The notes: generated by a model from the letters alone, not told the origin. DNA of 64,000 nucleotides from Pseudarthrobacter sp. NS4 (GCF_024758005.1 NZ_CP103288.1:1674001-1738000); one strand, 5' to 3'. Shown: positions 39,958 through 49,779, numbered from the stretch's first letter. Made by a program: numbers and translations.

Positions 39958-42900
39958 ATGTTTTCCAAAGTTCTGGTGGCCAACCGCGGCGAAATCGCGA
40001 TCAGGGCCTTCCGCGCCGGCTACGAGCTGGGCGCCAAGACCGTTGCCGTTTTTCCAAATGAGGATAGAAACTCGATCCACCGCCAGAAAGCGGACGAGGC
40101 CTACCTGATTGGCGAGGAAGGGCACCCCGTCCGGGCATACCTGGACGTCGCCGAGGTCATCCGGGTGGCGAAGGAGTCCGGTGCGGACGCCATCTACCCC
40201 GGTTACGGCTTCCTCTCCGAGAACCCCGACCTGGCACGCGCGGCCAAGGACGCCGGGATCACTTTCGTTGGGCCGCCGGCGGAAGTGCTGGAGCTTGCAG
40301 GCAATAAGGTTGCCGCGCTTAAGGCTGCCCGTGATGCCGGTGTTCCGGTCCTGAAATCCAGTCAGCCCTCCAAGGACCTGGACGAGCTGCTGGCAGCGGC
40401 AGACGAGATCGGCTTCCCCATTTTCGCCAAGGCCGTGGCCGGCGGCGGAGGCCGCGGCATGCGCCGGGTGGACACCCGCGAAGCACTTCCTGAGGCCCTG
40501 AAGTCAGCCATGCGCGAAGCGGACGCGGCGTTCGGTGACCCCACCATGTTCCTGGAACAGGCAGTACTGCGCCCGCGGCACATCGAGGTGCAGATTCTCG
40601 CGGATGCCGAAGGCAACGTCATGCACCTGTTCGAGCGCGACTGCTCCATTCAGCGCCGGCACCAGAAGGTCATTGAGATCGCCCCCGCCCCGAACCTGGA
40701 CGAGAACATCCGGCAGGCCCTTTACCGGGACGCCGTCAAGTTCGCCCAGGCGCTGAACTACGTTAACGCGGGCACCGTCGAGTTCCTCGTGGACACTGTG
40801 GGTGAGCGGGCCGGGCAGCACGTGTTCATCGAGATGAACCCGCGCATCCAGGTGGAGCACACAGTCACGGAGGAAGTCACCGACGTCGACCTGGTGCAGG
40901 CACAGATGAGGATCGCCGCCGGTGAGACTTTGGCGGACCTTGGCCTTTCCCAGGAAACGGTGCACCTCAAGGGCGCAGCCCTGCAGAGCCGCATCACCAC
41001 CGAGGACCCCGCCAACGGCTTCCGGCCCGACGTCGGAAAGATCAGCGGCTACCGGTCCGCCGGTGGTGCAGGCGTACGGCTCGACGGCGGTACGGTCTAC
41101 TCGGGTGCCGAGATCAGCCCGCACTTCGACTCCATGCTGGTCAAGCTCACCTGCCGGGGCAGGGACTACCCTGCGGCAGTGGCACGGGCCCGCCGCGCCC
41201 TCGCGGAGTTCCGCATTCGCGGGGTGTCCACTAACATCTCCTTCCTGCAGGCGGTGCTTGACGATCCGGACTTCATCGCCGGCAACGTTGCCACCAACTT
41301 CATCGATGAGCGCCCGCAGCTGCTGAAGGCGAGGGTGTCCGCGGACCGTGGCACCAAACTCCTGACCTGGCTGGCAGAGGTCACCGTCAACAAGCCCAAC
41401 GGCGAGTTGACAGTCCACTCCAACCCGGCGGACAAGCTTCCGTCCGTGAAGGGAAAGCAGGCGGCCCCCGGTTCGCGGCAGAAGCTCCTTGAGCTGGGAC
41501 CCGAAGGGTTTGCCAGGGCGCTCCGCGAACAGAACCCCGTGGCGGTTACGGACACCACGTTCCGGGACGCACACCAGTCGCTCCTGGCTACCCGTGTCCG
41601 CACCCGCGACCTTGTGGCCGCCGGCCCGGCCGTCAGTGCGCTGATGCCGGAGCTGCTGTCCGTCGAAGCCTGGGGCGGTGCCACGTATGACGTCGCACTT
41701 CGCTTCCTGGGCGAAGATCCCTGGGACCGTCTGGCGGCGCTGCGCAAGGCTCTGCCGAATGTCTGCCTGCAGATGCTGCTCCGCGGCCGCAACACCGTCG
41801 GTTACACGCCTTACCCCGAAGAGGTCACCGAGGCATTCGTCAACGAGGCCGCAGCGACCGGCATCGATATCTTCCGCATCTTCGATGCGCTCAACGACGT
41901 CAGCCAGATGGCGCCCGCCATCCGCGCTGTCCGGGCTACGGGCACCGCCGTCGCAGAAGTGGCGCTCTGCTACACCGGGGACATGCTGGACCCCGAAGAG
42001 ACGCTGTACACGCTGGACTACTACCTGGAGCTCGCGCAGAAGATCGTCGACGCCGGCGCGCACATCCTCGCCATCAAGGACATGGCAGGCCTGCTGCGTC
42101 CCGCCGCTGCCGCCAAGCTAGTTGCGGCCCTCCGGGAACGCTTCGACCTGCCGGTCCACCTGCACACCCATGACACCGCAGGCGGCCAGCTGGCCACCTT
42201 GCTCGCGGCTGTGGACGCCGGTGTCGATGCCGTGGATGTGGCCGCCGCATCCCTGGCCGGAACCACCAGCCAGCCGTCGGCGTCGGCCCTGGTCGCAGCA
42301 CTGGCACACACCCCCCGGGACACCGGCCTCAGCCTCGCTGCTGTCAGCTCCATGGAGCCGTACTGGGAGGCTGTCCGCCGCGTCTACGCGCCGTTCGAGT
42401 CGGGGCTCCCGGGCCCAACAGGCCGTGTCTACCAGCACGAGATCCCGGGTGGCCAGCTGTCCAACCTCCGCCAGCAGGCAATGGCGCTGGGGCTGGGGGA
42501 GCGGTTCGAGGCAATCGAGGACATGTACACGGCCGCTGACCGCATCCTGGGCCGCCTGGTGAAGGTGACACCGTCCTCCAAGGTGGTGGGCGACCTCGCC
42601 CTGCACCTGGTGGGCCTTAACGCAGACCCGGCGGACTTCAACGAGAACCCCCAGAACTACGACATCCCCGATTCAGTTATCGGTTTCCTGTCCGGTGAAC
42701 TGGGTGACCCTCCCGGCGGCTGGCCGGAACCCTTCCGTACCAAGGCGCTCCAGGGCAGGAGCGTGAAGGTCCGCGACGCAGAGCTCAGCGCCGAGGACAG
42801 CGCTGCGCTGAAGGCTGACTCCAAGACCCGCCAGCACACGCTGAACCGGCTGCTTTTCGACGGGCCCACGAAGGACTACCTCAAGAGCGTCGAAACCTAC

Positions 42901-43356
42901 GGCAACATCTCTGTCCTGGATACCCGCGACTACCTCTACGGCCTCCAGCGCGGCATGGAGCACGAAATCCAGCTGGAGCGCGGCGTCCGGCTGATCGCTT
43001 CGCTGGAAGCCGTCTCCGAGCCGGATGAAAAGGGCATGCGCACCGTCATGTGTACGCTCAACGGCCAGTCCCGGCCCGTGGTGGTGCGCGACCGCTCCGT
43101 GGTCAGCAACGTCAAGGCCGCCGAAAAGGCAGATCCGGCGCAGCCGGGACACGTGGCTGCCCCGTTTGCCGGCGCCGTTACGGTCACCGTCAAGGCCGGC
43201 GACACCGTCAGCGCCGGCGACACCGTGGCCACCATCGAGGCCATGAAGATGGAGGCATCCATCACGACGCCGGTGGACGGCAAGGTTTCCCGGCTCGCCA
43301 TCTCCTCAGTGGAGCAGGTGCAGGGCGGGGACCTGCTCCTCGTCGTGGAGCAATAG
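39958..43356 (+). CDS. pyc: pyruvate carboxylase
   Basis: 1,132 residues, the single-chain form. Carboxylates pyruvate to oxaloacetate, feeding the TCA and methylcitrate cycles. Biotin carboxylase domain about 1-450 (starting FSKVLVANRGEIAIRAFRAGYELG, ATP-grasp GGGGRGMR). Carboxyltransferase about 520-820 (VTDTTFRDAHQSLLATRVRT, with metal site HLHTHDTAGG). Biotin carrier at the C-terminus with biotinyl-lysine K1097 in EAMKMEAS. Full length for the family; acetyl-CoA-linked regulation is expected. Confidence 0.97.
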   Translation: MFSKVLVANRGEIAIRAFRAGYELGAKTVAVFPNEDRNSIHRQKADEAYLIGEEGHPVRAYLDVAEVIRVAKESGADAIYPGYGFLSENPDLARAAKDAGITFVGPPAEVLELAGNKVAALKAARDAGVPVLKSSQPSKDLDELLAAADEIGFPIFAKAVAGGGGRGMRRVDTREALPEALKSAMREADAAFGDPTMFLEQAVLRPRHIEVQILADAEGNVMHLFERDCSIQRRHQKVIEIAPAPNLDENIRQALYRDAVKFAQALNYVNAGTVEFLVDTVGERAGQHVFIEMNPRIQVEHTVTEEVTDVDLVQAQMRIAAGETLADLGLSQETVHLKGAALQSRITTEDPANGFRPDVGKISGYRSAGGAGVRLDGGTVYSGAEISPHFDSMLVKLTCRGRDYPAAVARARRALAEFRIRGVSTNISFLQAVLDDPDFIAGNVATNFIDERPQLLKARVSADRGTKLLTWLAEVTVNKPNGELTVHSNPADKLPSVKGKQAAPGSRQKLLELGPEGFARALREQNPVAVTDTTFRDAHQSLLATRVRTRDLVAAGPAVSALMPELLSVEAWGGATYDVALRFLGEDPWDRLAALRKALPNVCLQMLLRGRNTVGYTPYPEEVTEAFVNEAAATGIDIFRIFDALNDVSQMAPAIRAVRATGTAVAEVALCYTGDMLDPEETLYTLDYYLELAQKIVDAGAHILAIKDMAGLLRPAAAAKLVAALRERFDLPVHLHTHDTAGGQLATLLAAVDAGVDAVDVAAASLAGTTSQPSASALVAALAHTPRDTGLSLAAVSSMEPYWEAVRRVYAPFESGLPGPTGRVYQHEIPGGQLSNLRQQAMALGLGERFEAIEDMYTAADRILGRLVKVTPSSKVVGDLALHLVGLNADPADFNENPQNYDIPDSVIGFLSGELGDPPGGWPEPFRTKALQGRSVKVRDAELSAEDSAALKADSKTRQHTLNRLLFDGPTKDYLKSVETYGNISVLDTRDYLYGLQRGMEHEIQLERGVRLIASLEAVSEPDEKGMRTVMCTLNGQSRPVVVRDRSVVSNVKAAEKADPAQPGHVAAPFAGAVTVTVKAGDTVSAGDTVATIEAMKMEASITTPVDGKVSRLAISSVEQVQGGDLLLVVEQ

Positions 43357-43371
43357 CCGCAAGGCATTAGC

Positions 43372-43414
43372 GACAACGAAAGGGTCCTCCCGGCGGGAGG
43401 ACCCTTTCGTTGTC
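43372..43414. terminator. bidirectional terminator between pyc and the acyl-CoA ligase
   Basis: A 20-bp perfect inverted repeat, gacaacgaaagggtcctccc (43372-43391) and its complement (43395-43414), loop 3 nt, between two convergent genes. Confidence 0.88.
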
Positions 43415-43420
43415 TCTGGC

Positions 43421-45229
43421 CTAGGACCGGGGAGCGGCGTACATTTCCTCGATGACGGTCTCGAAGTCCTTCATCACCTGTGCCCGCTTCACCTTCATGG
43501 AGGGGGTCAGGTGACCGGAGGCTTCAGTGAAGTCCGCGGGGACGATCCGGAACGACTTGATGGCCTCGGCCTGGGACACGGACCCATTTGCGGCGGTGAT
43601 CAGGTCCTGGACCGCTGCCTTGACCACCGGGTTGGCGGCAGCGTCAGCGAGGGATGTGTCGGCGGGGAGGCCGTGGCGCTGAAGCCACCCCGGCAGGGCC
43701 TCCTGGTCCAGCGTGACAAGGGCACCGATGAACGGCCGGTTGTCACCGACCACCAGGACCTGCGAGACGAGGGCGTCAGCGCGGATCTGGTCCTCAAGCA
43801 GGGCGGGGATAACGTTCTTGCCGCCGGCGGTGACGATGATCTCCTTCTTGCGGCCCGTGATCCACACGAAGCCGTCCTCGTCCAGCCGGCCAATGTCGCC
43901 GGTGCGGAACCAGCCGTCGGAGAACGTTTCCGCTGTCAGGTCCTCCCGCTTGTAGTAGCCGCGCATGACGCAGACGCCCTTTGCCAGGATCTCGCCGTCG
44001 TCGGCAATCTTGACGGCGTTGCCGGGCAGGGGTTTGCCCACAGAACCGATCTTGATCCGGGATGGTGTGTTGACGGAGATGGGGGCTGTGGTTTCGGTCA
44101 GCCCATAGCCCTCCAGCACCTGCAGGCCGATGCCCTGGAAGAAGTGGCCCAAACGTTCGCCGAGGGGACCGCCGCCGGACACCGCGTGGGCAACCTGTCC
44201 ACCCATTGCCGCGCGGAGCTTGCTGTAGACCAGCCTGTCGAACAGGGCGTGGCGCAGCTTCAGTCCAAGGCCTACATGTCCCGCCTGCCGTGCCTTGGAG
44301 TAGGCGATGGCGGTATCGGCTGCCTTGTGGAAGATGGCGCCCTTGCCGCCGTCCTCCGCCTTGGTCAGTGCCGAGTTGTACACCTTCTCGAACACCCTTG
44401 GTACGGCAAGGATGAACGTAGGCTCGTAGCTCTTCAGGTCGGCGAGCAGGTTCTTGATGTCCGGTGTATGCGCCACCGTGGTTCCGGCAGCCATGGCGAG
44501 GACCGAGATGAACCTGGCGAAGACGTGGGCCATGGGCAGGAACATGATGGTCCTGGCGTTCTCGTGGACGATCTCGCCGATGATGGCCAGGGCGTTGTCC
44601 GACAGCTCCACGAAGTTGCCGTGGGTCAGTTCACAGCCCTTTGGACGGCCCGTGGTTCCCGACGTGTAGATGATCGTGGCAATGTCCGTAAGCTTTGCCG
44701 ATTTCCGCCGGGACTCCAGCTCGTCGTCGCTGACGCTGCGGCCGGCATCCCGAAGGGCATCCAGTCCTGCGCCCTCCAACTGCCAGACATGCTGGAGCGC
44801 GGTGAGGCCTTCAGCTGAGACCGCCTGGCGGATGACATTCTCGTGGTGGGCGGCCTCGCCGAAAGCGCCAACAGCGCCGGAGTCGCCGAGGTTCCACGCC
44901 ACCTGCGACGGCGAGGAGGTTTCGTAGATGGGAACGGAGACGCCGCCGGCAAACCAGATGGCAAAGTCCACAAGCGCCCATTCATAACGGGTGCGGGACA
45001 TAATGCCCACCCGGTCCCCGGCCCCAACGCCACTGGCCATCAGGCCCTTCGCCAGAGCCCTGACGTCCGCAAGGAATTCGGTGGCGGAAACGTCCTGCCA
45101 GGCGCCGGCTGGATCCAGCCGCGAAAACAATGCCGGGTTGCTGGCCTTTTCCGCCTGCCGCAGCACCAGGTCGGTGATATTGGTTTCCGGTGGAACAACA
45201 ACGAGAGGCGGAACACTGAATTCGCGCAC
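43421..45229 (-). CDS. long-chain fatty-acid-CoA ligase (FadD15-like)
   Basis: 602 residues. AMP-forming acyl-CoA synthetase. P-loop-like YTSGTTGRPKG (188-198), the A5 motif GYGLTETTAPISVN, A8 with GWFRTGDIGRLDEDGFVWITGRKKEIIVTAGGKNV, and the C-terminal Lys in TPSMKVKR. Activates long-chain fatty acids for degradation or lipid synthesis. The position before a glucokinase, acyltransferase, aroG and pknL block matches the surroundings of fadD15 (Rv2187). Confidence 0.92.
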   Translation of the reverse strand: MREFSVPPLVVVPPETNITDLVLRQAEKASNPALFSRLDPAGAWQDVSATEFLADVRALAKGLMASGVGAGDRVGIMSRTRYEWALVDFAIWFAGGVSVPIYETSSPSQVAWNLGDSGAVGAFGEAAHHENVIRQAVSAEGLTALQHVWQLEGAGLDALRDAGRSVSDDELESRRKSAKLTDIATIIYTSGTTGRPKGCELTHGNFVELSDNALAIIGEIVHENARTIMFLPMAHVFARFISVLAMAAGTTVAHTPDIKNLLADLKSYEPTFILAVPRVFEKVYNSALTKAEDGGKGAIFHKAADTAIAYSKARQAGHVGLGLKLRHALFDRLVYSKLRAAMGGQVAHAVSGGGPLGERLGHFFQGIGLQVLEGYGLTETTAPISVNTPSRIKIGSVGKPLPGNAVKIADDGEILAKGVCVMRGYYKREDLTAETFSDGWFRTGDIGRLDEDGFVWITGRKKEIIVTAGGKNVIPALLEDQIRADALVSQVLVVGDNRPFIGALVTLDQEALPGWLQRHGLPADTSLADAAANPVVKAAVQDLITAANGSVSQAEAIKSFRIVPADFTEASGHLTPSMKVKRAQVMKDFETVIEEMYAAPRS

Positions 45230-45394
45230 TATAGCTCCTTTGATATCCGAAGTCCCGCTCAGGGGTATGCCTAAAGACTAGTACGCCGCCGCGGGGTCAT
45301 GCAGTATCTAAAGCTACTGATGGGTAACTTGGCCGTCAATGGCGCTTCTGCCCGGGACGCGGCGAACGTCCCGCCACCGGTGCGGCTGAAAACC

Positions 45395-45400
45395 TAGAAT
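45395..45400 (+). promoter_or_regulatory. -10 box for a (nearly) leaderless glucokinase
   Basis: TAGAAT ends 8 bp before ATG 45409, so the transcript would start within 1-2 nt of the start codon. No good -35 is present, and ggggaatt may instead act as ribosome-binding site. Confidence 0.35.
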
Positions 45401-45408
45401 GGGGAATT

Positions 45409-46500
45409 ATGTACGCACAGCCCTCCGGCGAGCAGGCCGGTTCCCTCAGAAGACCCGCCCCGTGGAGGCGGCGGTCCGCCTCCTACCGGGCCGGAATAAG
45501 GCAGGGCAACGGCTTTCGCGAACAGATTCGCCTTGGCCGCAAAGGGCTCGCCATCGGAATCGATATCGGCGGCACCAAGGTGGCGGCCGGTGTGGTCGAT
45601 GGCGACGGCAGGATCCTGAGCGAATCCCGCCGGTCCACTCCAGGCACGGACCCCCGGGCTGTGGAACAGGTCATCGTGGAACTGGTTGAAGAGCTTGGCA
45701 GGGGGCACCGGATCCGGTCTGTGGGAATCGGCGCGGCCGGCTGGATGGACCTCGACGGCGGCACCGTGCTTTTCAGTCCGCACCTGGCCTGGCGCAATGA
45801 ACCTTTGAGGGCCAACCTGCAGCAACTCCTCCGGCGGCCGGTGCTGCTGGCCAACGATGCCGACGCAGCTGCCTGGGCGGAATGGCGCTTCGGGGCAGGG
45901 CAGCGCGAGGACCGGCTGGTCTGCATCACCCTGGGCACAGGGATCGGCGGGGCGATGGTCATGGACGGCAGGGTGGAGCGCGGGCGGTTCGGCGTGGCCG
46001 GCGAGTTCGGGCACCAGGTCATCATGCCAGGCGGGCACCGCTGCGAGTGCGGCAACCGCGGGTGCTGGGAGCAATATGCATCGGGCAACGCCTTGGGGCG
46101 TGAGGCGAGGATTCTCGCCAGGAGCAACTCGCCGATGGCCCAGGACCTGCTGGCCGCTGTGGCCGGGCATACCGAGACCATCACCGGGACTGTTGTCACC
46201 GAACTTGCGTTGGCGGGCGACGCCGCCTCCCGGGAACTGATTGAGGAAGTGGGCGAATGGCTCGGCCTCGGGCTCGCCAATCTGGCCGCAGCGCTGGACC
46301 CGGGACTATTCGTTATCGGTGGCGGGCTGTGCTCGGCGGGAGACCTTCTGGTGGAACCGGCACGGAAGGCGTTCGCCCGGAACCTTACCGGCCGCGGCTT
46401 CCGTCCGGCGGCCGGCATCCAGCTTGCCGCCCTCGGACCCAACGCCGGCCTGATTGGTGCGGCAGACCTGTCCAGGGTGAGCAGCAGGGTCCGCAGCTGA
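45409..46500 (+). CDS. ROK-family glucokinase
   Basis: 363 residues from ATG 45409. ATP site GIDIGGTKVAAG (50-61), and the ROK zinc motif CECGNRGCWEQYAS near 210-223. The N-terminal 46 residues are a basic extension not seen in most ROK kinases, so a later start remains possible, though none with a good site is seen. Phosphorylates glucose to glucose 6-phosphate; a N-acetyl-hexosamine or other sugar is the alternative. There is no helix-turn-helix, so it is an enzyme and not a ROK repressor. Confidence 0.88.
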   Translation: MYAQPSGEQAGSLRRPAPWRRRSASYRAGIRQGNGFREQIRLGRKGLAIGIDIGGTKVAAGVVDGDGRILSESRRSTPGTDPRAVEQVIVELVEELGRGHRIRSVGIGAAGWMDLDGGTVLFSPHLAWRNEPLRANLQQLLRRPVLLANDADAAAWAEWRFGAGQREDRLVCITLGTGIGGAMVMDGRVERGRFGVAGEFGHQVIMPGGHRCECGNRGCWEQYASGNALGREARILARSNSPMAQDLLAAVAGHTETITGTVVTELALAGDAASRELIEEVGEWLGLGLANLAAALDPGLFVIGGGLCSAGDLLVEPARKAFARNLTGRGFRPAAGIQLAALGPNAGLIGAADLSRVSSRVRS

Positions 46501-46567
46501 CAGATCCGCCATTCCGCGCCGGCCGGCAGGAAGGGTGCCCGGCCGGGCTGGAACCGGTGGGCCCGCG

Positions 46568-47176
46568 CTAAACCCTGGCCCCGTCGTCGTCCTCGTCTTT
46601 TTCCTGCGGAAGCTTCATGATGAGGTACACCGTTCCCAGCACGAACGCAGCCACAATGCCCAGGACGGCCAGCAGCGGCGCGGAGCGCCAGAACATCGCT
46701 GAGAGCAGCAGCGCCACCGGGCCGCCCACCGCAGCCAGCCAGGCGAGCATGGTCAGCGGGTCCGTACCGGCCAGGCTGGGCGGTTCCTCCGGCACGAAGG
46801 TGCCCTCGTCGTCGTCCACCTCATAATCCCGCGGACCCGCCGGTGGTCCGTCCGCATCAGCGCCACGGGCGCTTGCGCCGGCTGTCCGGGAAGCCTCACG
46901 GTCCGCCGCGGACAGTTCGGTGGGCGCCGCGGAGGCCAGGCCCAGCGGGTCGAAGTCCCGGAATGAAGCCCCCTGCCCCGGGCGGGCTGCCGGTATACCG
47001 GGTTCAGCGGTCACGCCGGGTTCCGTTGTGCCGGAGCGGGGGTCAGTTGTTCGGGCGCGCGGTTCAGTGAACGGGGGTTCCGATTCCAGGCGCGCCACCA
47101 GGTCCAGCCATACGGCATCGTCGTGGTTCGAGCCCTGGTCGGGGGAGTCGGAGGGGCCGGAGTCATGCCTGTTCAT
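46568..47176 (-). CDS. hypothetical protein with two C-terminal membrane helices
   Basis: 202 residues. Residues 1-140 are disordered, acidic and Pro/Thr-rich. Two hydrophobic helices follow (about 141-160 and 166-187) and then a very acidic tail (EKDEDDDG). No recognised domain. It starts inside the end of the downstream-numbered hydrolase gene (14-bp overlap), so it is translated with it on the - strand. Function unknown. Confidence 0.72.
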   Translation of the reverse strand: MNRHDSGPSDSPDQGSNHDDAVWLDLVARLESEPPFTEPRARTTDPRSGTTEPGVTAEPGIPAARPGQGASFRDFDPLGLASAAPTELSAADREASRTAGASARGADADGPPAGPRDYEVDDDEGTFVPEEPPSLAGTDPLTMLAWLAAVGGPVALLLSAMFWRSAPLLAVLGIVAAFVLGTVYLIMKLPQEKDEDDDGARV

Positions 47177-47981
47177 GCCGGACCTCCTGCCCTGTCACTG
47201 CCGGCGCTCCGGTGCCCAATGGTGCGGAATCAGAAAGCACCCGGCGAATGAACTCCAGCGATCCCTGAAAGATCTGTTCGGCGTCGTTGTCCATAGTGGC
47301 CACATGGTAGCTGTTTTCGAGCCGGACCAGCTCCAACGGTGCGTGCGTCAACCCGCGCCGCAGCGCCGCGATACTCGAATCGGAGACCACGTGGTCCACC
47401 GTGGACCGGTAAACCTGCACGGGGGCGGTGACCCGGGGGAGAAGCCGGATGGTGTCCCTGAACATTTTGTTCAGCTCATGGGCGGCGGCTACCGGGGTGC
47501 GCGGGTAGGCGCCCTCGTCCATTCCCGCCTTCAGGATGTCATTGGCGATGGCAGGCGTGCTTTTCATGACCAGCTTCAGGATCCCGGCCAAGGGTGCGCG
47601 GGGATCGTCAATGACCAGTCCCGGATTTACCAGGAGCACCCCGGCGACCGGCCTCGTGGCCCCGATCCGCAGTGCGAGTGCGCCGCCCATGCTCAGCCCG
47701 GCAGAGAAGACGTGGTCGCACTCGGCCTCTAGTTCGAGGTACGCGTCATCCAGGGCGCCGTGCCACTGCTGCCACCGGGTCCTGGCAAGGTCCTCCCAGC
47801 TGGTGCCGTGGCCGGGCAGCAGGGGCATCCGCACCGCGAAGCCAGCGGCGGCAAAGGCGTGGGCCCAGGTGCGGAGTCCGTGCGGGCTGCCGGTGAACCC
47901 GTGGGAGAGGACCACGCCAGTCCGGGGCCCTTCGCCACTGGACACGCTGCTGAAGGGACTGTGGTCCGGGCTGGAGGTCAT
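47163..47981 (-). CDS. alpha/beta hydrolase (carboxylesterase/lysophospholipase-like), copy A
   Basis: 272 residues. LSHGFTGSPHGLRTWAHAFAAAG (oxyanion region), LLPGHGTSW, nucleophile S97 in GLSMGGA, catalytic Asp near STVDHVV and His in NSYHVAT. The shape is that of monoacylglycerol-lipase/Est30-type enzymes. No signal peptide. Next to an acyl-CoA ligase and an acyltransferase, lipid turnover is a reasonable guess. The upstream gene (copy B) is clearly paralogous, with an ATGA overlap. Confidence 0.88.
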   Translation of the reverse strand: MTSSPDHSPFSSVSSGEGPRTGVVLSHGFTGSPHGLRTWAHAFAAAGFAVRMPLLPGHGTSWEDLARTRWQQWHGALDDAYLELEAECDHVFSAGLSMGGALALRIGATRPVAGVLLVNPGLVIDDPRAPLAGILKLVMKSTPAIANDILKAGMDEGAYPRTPVAAAHELNKMFRDTIRLLPRVTAPVQVYRSTVDHVVSDSSIAALRRGLTHAPLELVRLENSYHVATMDNDAEQIFQGSLEFIRRVLSDSAPLGTGAPAVTGQEVRHEQA

Positions 47982-48766
47982 GGGGTCTCCGAAGTGCTGG
48001 TCTGGCGTGCATGGGCACGAACGAATGCGCTGGACCTGGCGAAAATTTCCGGCGCGTCAACGTCAAGCGTAGCCACATGGCCGCTGCTATCAAGGTCAAC
48101 TACTTCCACAAGGTTGGCACCCAGCCGTTTTCGAAGCATTTCCAGGGAAGTTGGTGGGACAACGGCATCCGTCCGCGACTTGAACACCTGGACCGGGGCT
48201 GTGACGCGTGGCAGTCCACGGATGGCGGCCCCAAACAGCTTCTTGAGTTCGTGCACTGCGGAGAGGGGAGTCCGGGAGTAGTCGCCGTCCTCGGTGACGG
48301 CCGCCGTCGGCTGTTCTTCCTGGATGGGGACGGTGGTCCGCTGGAAGTACTTCAGTACCCCAATGACACGGACCCGGCGGTCATAGAAACTCAAACCCGG
48401 GTTAACTACGGATACGCCTGCCACATTGTGCCGGGACGCGGCAAGCAATGCCACTGCGCCGCCCATGGACAGTCCGGCCACAAAGCAGGTCTCGGTGCGC
48501 CCCTGAAGTTCCAGGAAGGCCGCCTCAAAGCTGCTGTACCAATCTCCCCAACCGGTGCGCGCGAGTTGCCGCCAATCAGTTCCGTGCCCGGGCAACAGCG
48601 GGACGGTCACGGCATATCCCTGTCCGGCAAGGTGCTCCGCCCACGGCATGACACTCAGGGGACTGCCAGTGAAGCCGTGGCAGATGGCCACGCCAATCGT
48701 GGCATTGGCCCCGTGGCCGGGATAGCTGAAAGCAGCAGGACGGGGCGGGATACTGCTTTCAGTCAT
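47978..48766 (-). CDS. alpha/beta hydrolase, copy B (tandem paralogue)
   Basis: 262 residues. ICHGFTGSPLSVMPWAEHLAGQGY, LLPGHGTDWRQL, nucleophile S100 in GLSMGGA, Asp in SRTDAVV and His in SSGHVAT. It shares with copy A the order of motifs and phrases such as PLLPGHGT, LPRVTAPVQV and VNPGL, so the pair arose by tandem duplication. First gene of the - strand trio; divergent from the acyltransferase. Confidence 0.88.
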   Translation of the reverse strand: MTESSIPPRPAAFSYPGHGANATIGVAICHGFTGSPLSVMPWAEHLAGQGYAVTVPLLPGHGTDWRQLARTGWGDWYSSFEAAFLELQGRTETCFVAGLSMGGAVALLAASRHNVAGVSVVNPGLSFYDRRVRVIGVLKYFQRTTVPIQEEQPTAAVTEDGDYSRTPLSAVHELKKLFGAAIRGLPRVTAPVQVFKSRTDAVVPPTSLEMLRKRLGANLVEVVDLDSSGHVATLDVDAPEIFARSSAFVRAHARQTSTSETP

Positions 48767-48877
48767 GCCTCCATCGTGTCACTGTTCCCGGCAAATCTCA
48801 CTAGAGTAGGGTTGCATTGAACTGCTGACCAGGCCCGGTGCGGAGCCTGGGAGCCGCCTTCCGGAGAGGTTCACCAC

Positions 48878-49696
48878 GTGTTTTATTGGGTCATGAAAAG
48901 GATCTTCCTCGGTCCGGTTCTGAAGCTTCTTTTCCGCCCCTGGGTCAAGGGCCTGGACAATATTCCGCTCCAGGGTGCGGCAATTATCGCCTCCAACCAC
49001 CTGTCTTTCTCCGACTCCATCTTCATGCCGCTTATGGTCCGCCGTCCCGTGGTCTTTTTGGCCAAATCGGAATACTTCACCGGCACCGGGATCAAGGGCA
49101 GGCTGACGGCCCTGTTCTTCCGCCTGACCAATCAACTGCCCATGGACAGGTCCGGTGGCGCCGCGTCCGCACTTTCCCTCAACGCCGGTATGGAGGTCCT
49201 GAACCACGGGGGTCTGCTGGGGATTTACCCGGAGGGCACCCGAAGCCCTGACTCCAGGCTGTACCGGGGCAAAGTAGGCGTCGCCCGGCTGGCGCTGCAG
49301 GCCGGGGTCCCCGTCATCCCGGTGGCCATGATCGGCACCGACAAAGTGCAGCCCATCGGGAAGCGGCTGCCCAACATCCGCCGCATCGGCATGATCTTCG
49401 GTGAGCCGCTGGACTTCAGCAAGTACCGGGACCAGGCCGAGGACCGTGACGTCCAGCGGAAGGTTACGGACCAGATCATGTTCGAACTGATGCGGCTCTC
49501 CGGGCAGGAATATGTGGACGAGTACGCAGCCGTTGTGAAGCTTCGGTTGGCGGGCAAACCGGTGGAACCGGCCGCAGCCGCGGAACCCCTGGCTTCCCCG
49601 GCGCCGACGGATGGCGGCTTTCCGGATTCCGGTGCCGGCGGTCCCGGCACCGACCGGGCCCGGCATGGCGACGGCGGCGCTGCCGCTGCCGGATAA
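48878..49696 (+). CDS. PlsC-type acyltransferase (Rv2182c-like)
   Basis: 272 residues, GTG start. Motifs NHLSFSD (H41-x4-D46), LAKSEYFTG, PEGTRSPDSRLYRGK near 118-132, and VPVIPVAMIGTDKVQPIG. The first 30 residues are amphipathic, fitting a membrane-bound 1-acylglycerol-3-phosphate acyltransferase. The C-terminal 45 residues are low-complexity Ala/Gly/Pro. It precedes aroG, as Rv2182c does in the M. tuberculosis cluster. Confidence 0.9.
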   Translation: MFYWVMKRIFLGPVLKLLFRPWVKGLDNIPLQGAAIIASNHLSFSDSIFMPLMVRRPVVFLAKSEYFTGTGIKGRLTALFFRLTNQLPMDRSGGAASALSLNAGMEVLNHGGLLGIYPEGTRSPDSRLYRGKVGVARLALQAGVPVIPVAMIGTDKVQPIGKRLPNIRRIGMIFGEPLDFSKYRDQAEDRDVQRKVTDQIMFELMRLSGQEYVDEYAAVVKLRLAGKPVEPAAAAEPLASPAPTDGGFPDSGAGGPGTDRARHGDGGAAAAG

Positions 49697-49760
49697 GCGG
49701 CCACACCTTCCGGCCTGCAGTTGTGACGCCGACCGGAGTTACCGTGACGGTCCGGTGTCC

Positions 49761-49774
49761 AGCGCACGTGCGCT
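49761..49774. promoter_or_regulatory. 14-bp perfect palindrome upstream of aroG
   Basis: AGCGCACGTGCGCT is identical to its reverse complement and ends 6 bp before the -10-like TAGTCT (49780-49785), so it covers the spacer/-35 region. Possible operator for control of aromatic amino-acid synthesis. Confidence 0.45.
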
Positions 49775-49779
49775 GCCGT

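Noticed and set aside
40504..42063. 519-residue antisense open frame opposite pyc
   Set aside because: Composition artefact of a high-G+C gene; pyc motifs are intact on the + strand.
45230..45394. Regulatory RNA between the acyl-CoA ligase and the glucokinase
   Set aside because: No stable stem, terminator or known riboswitch pattern was visible.
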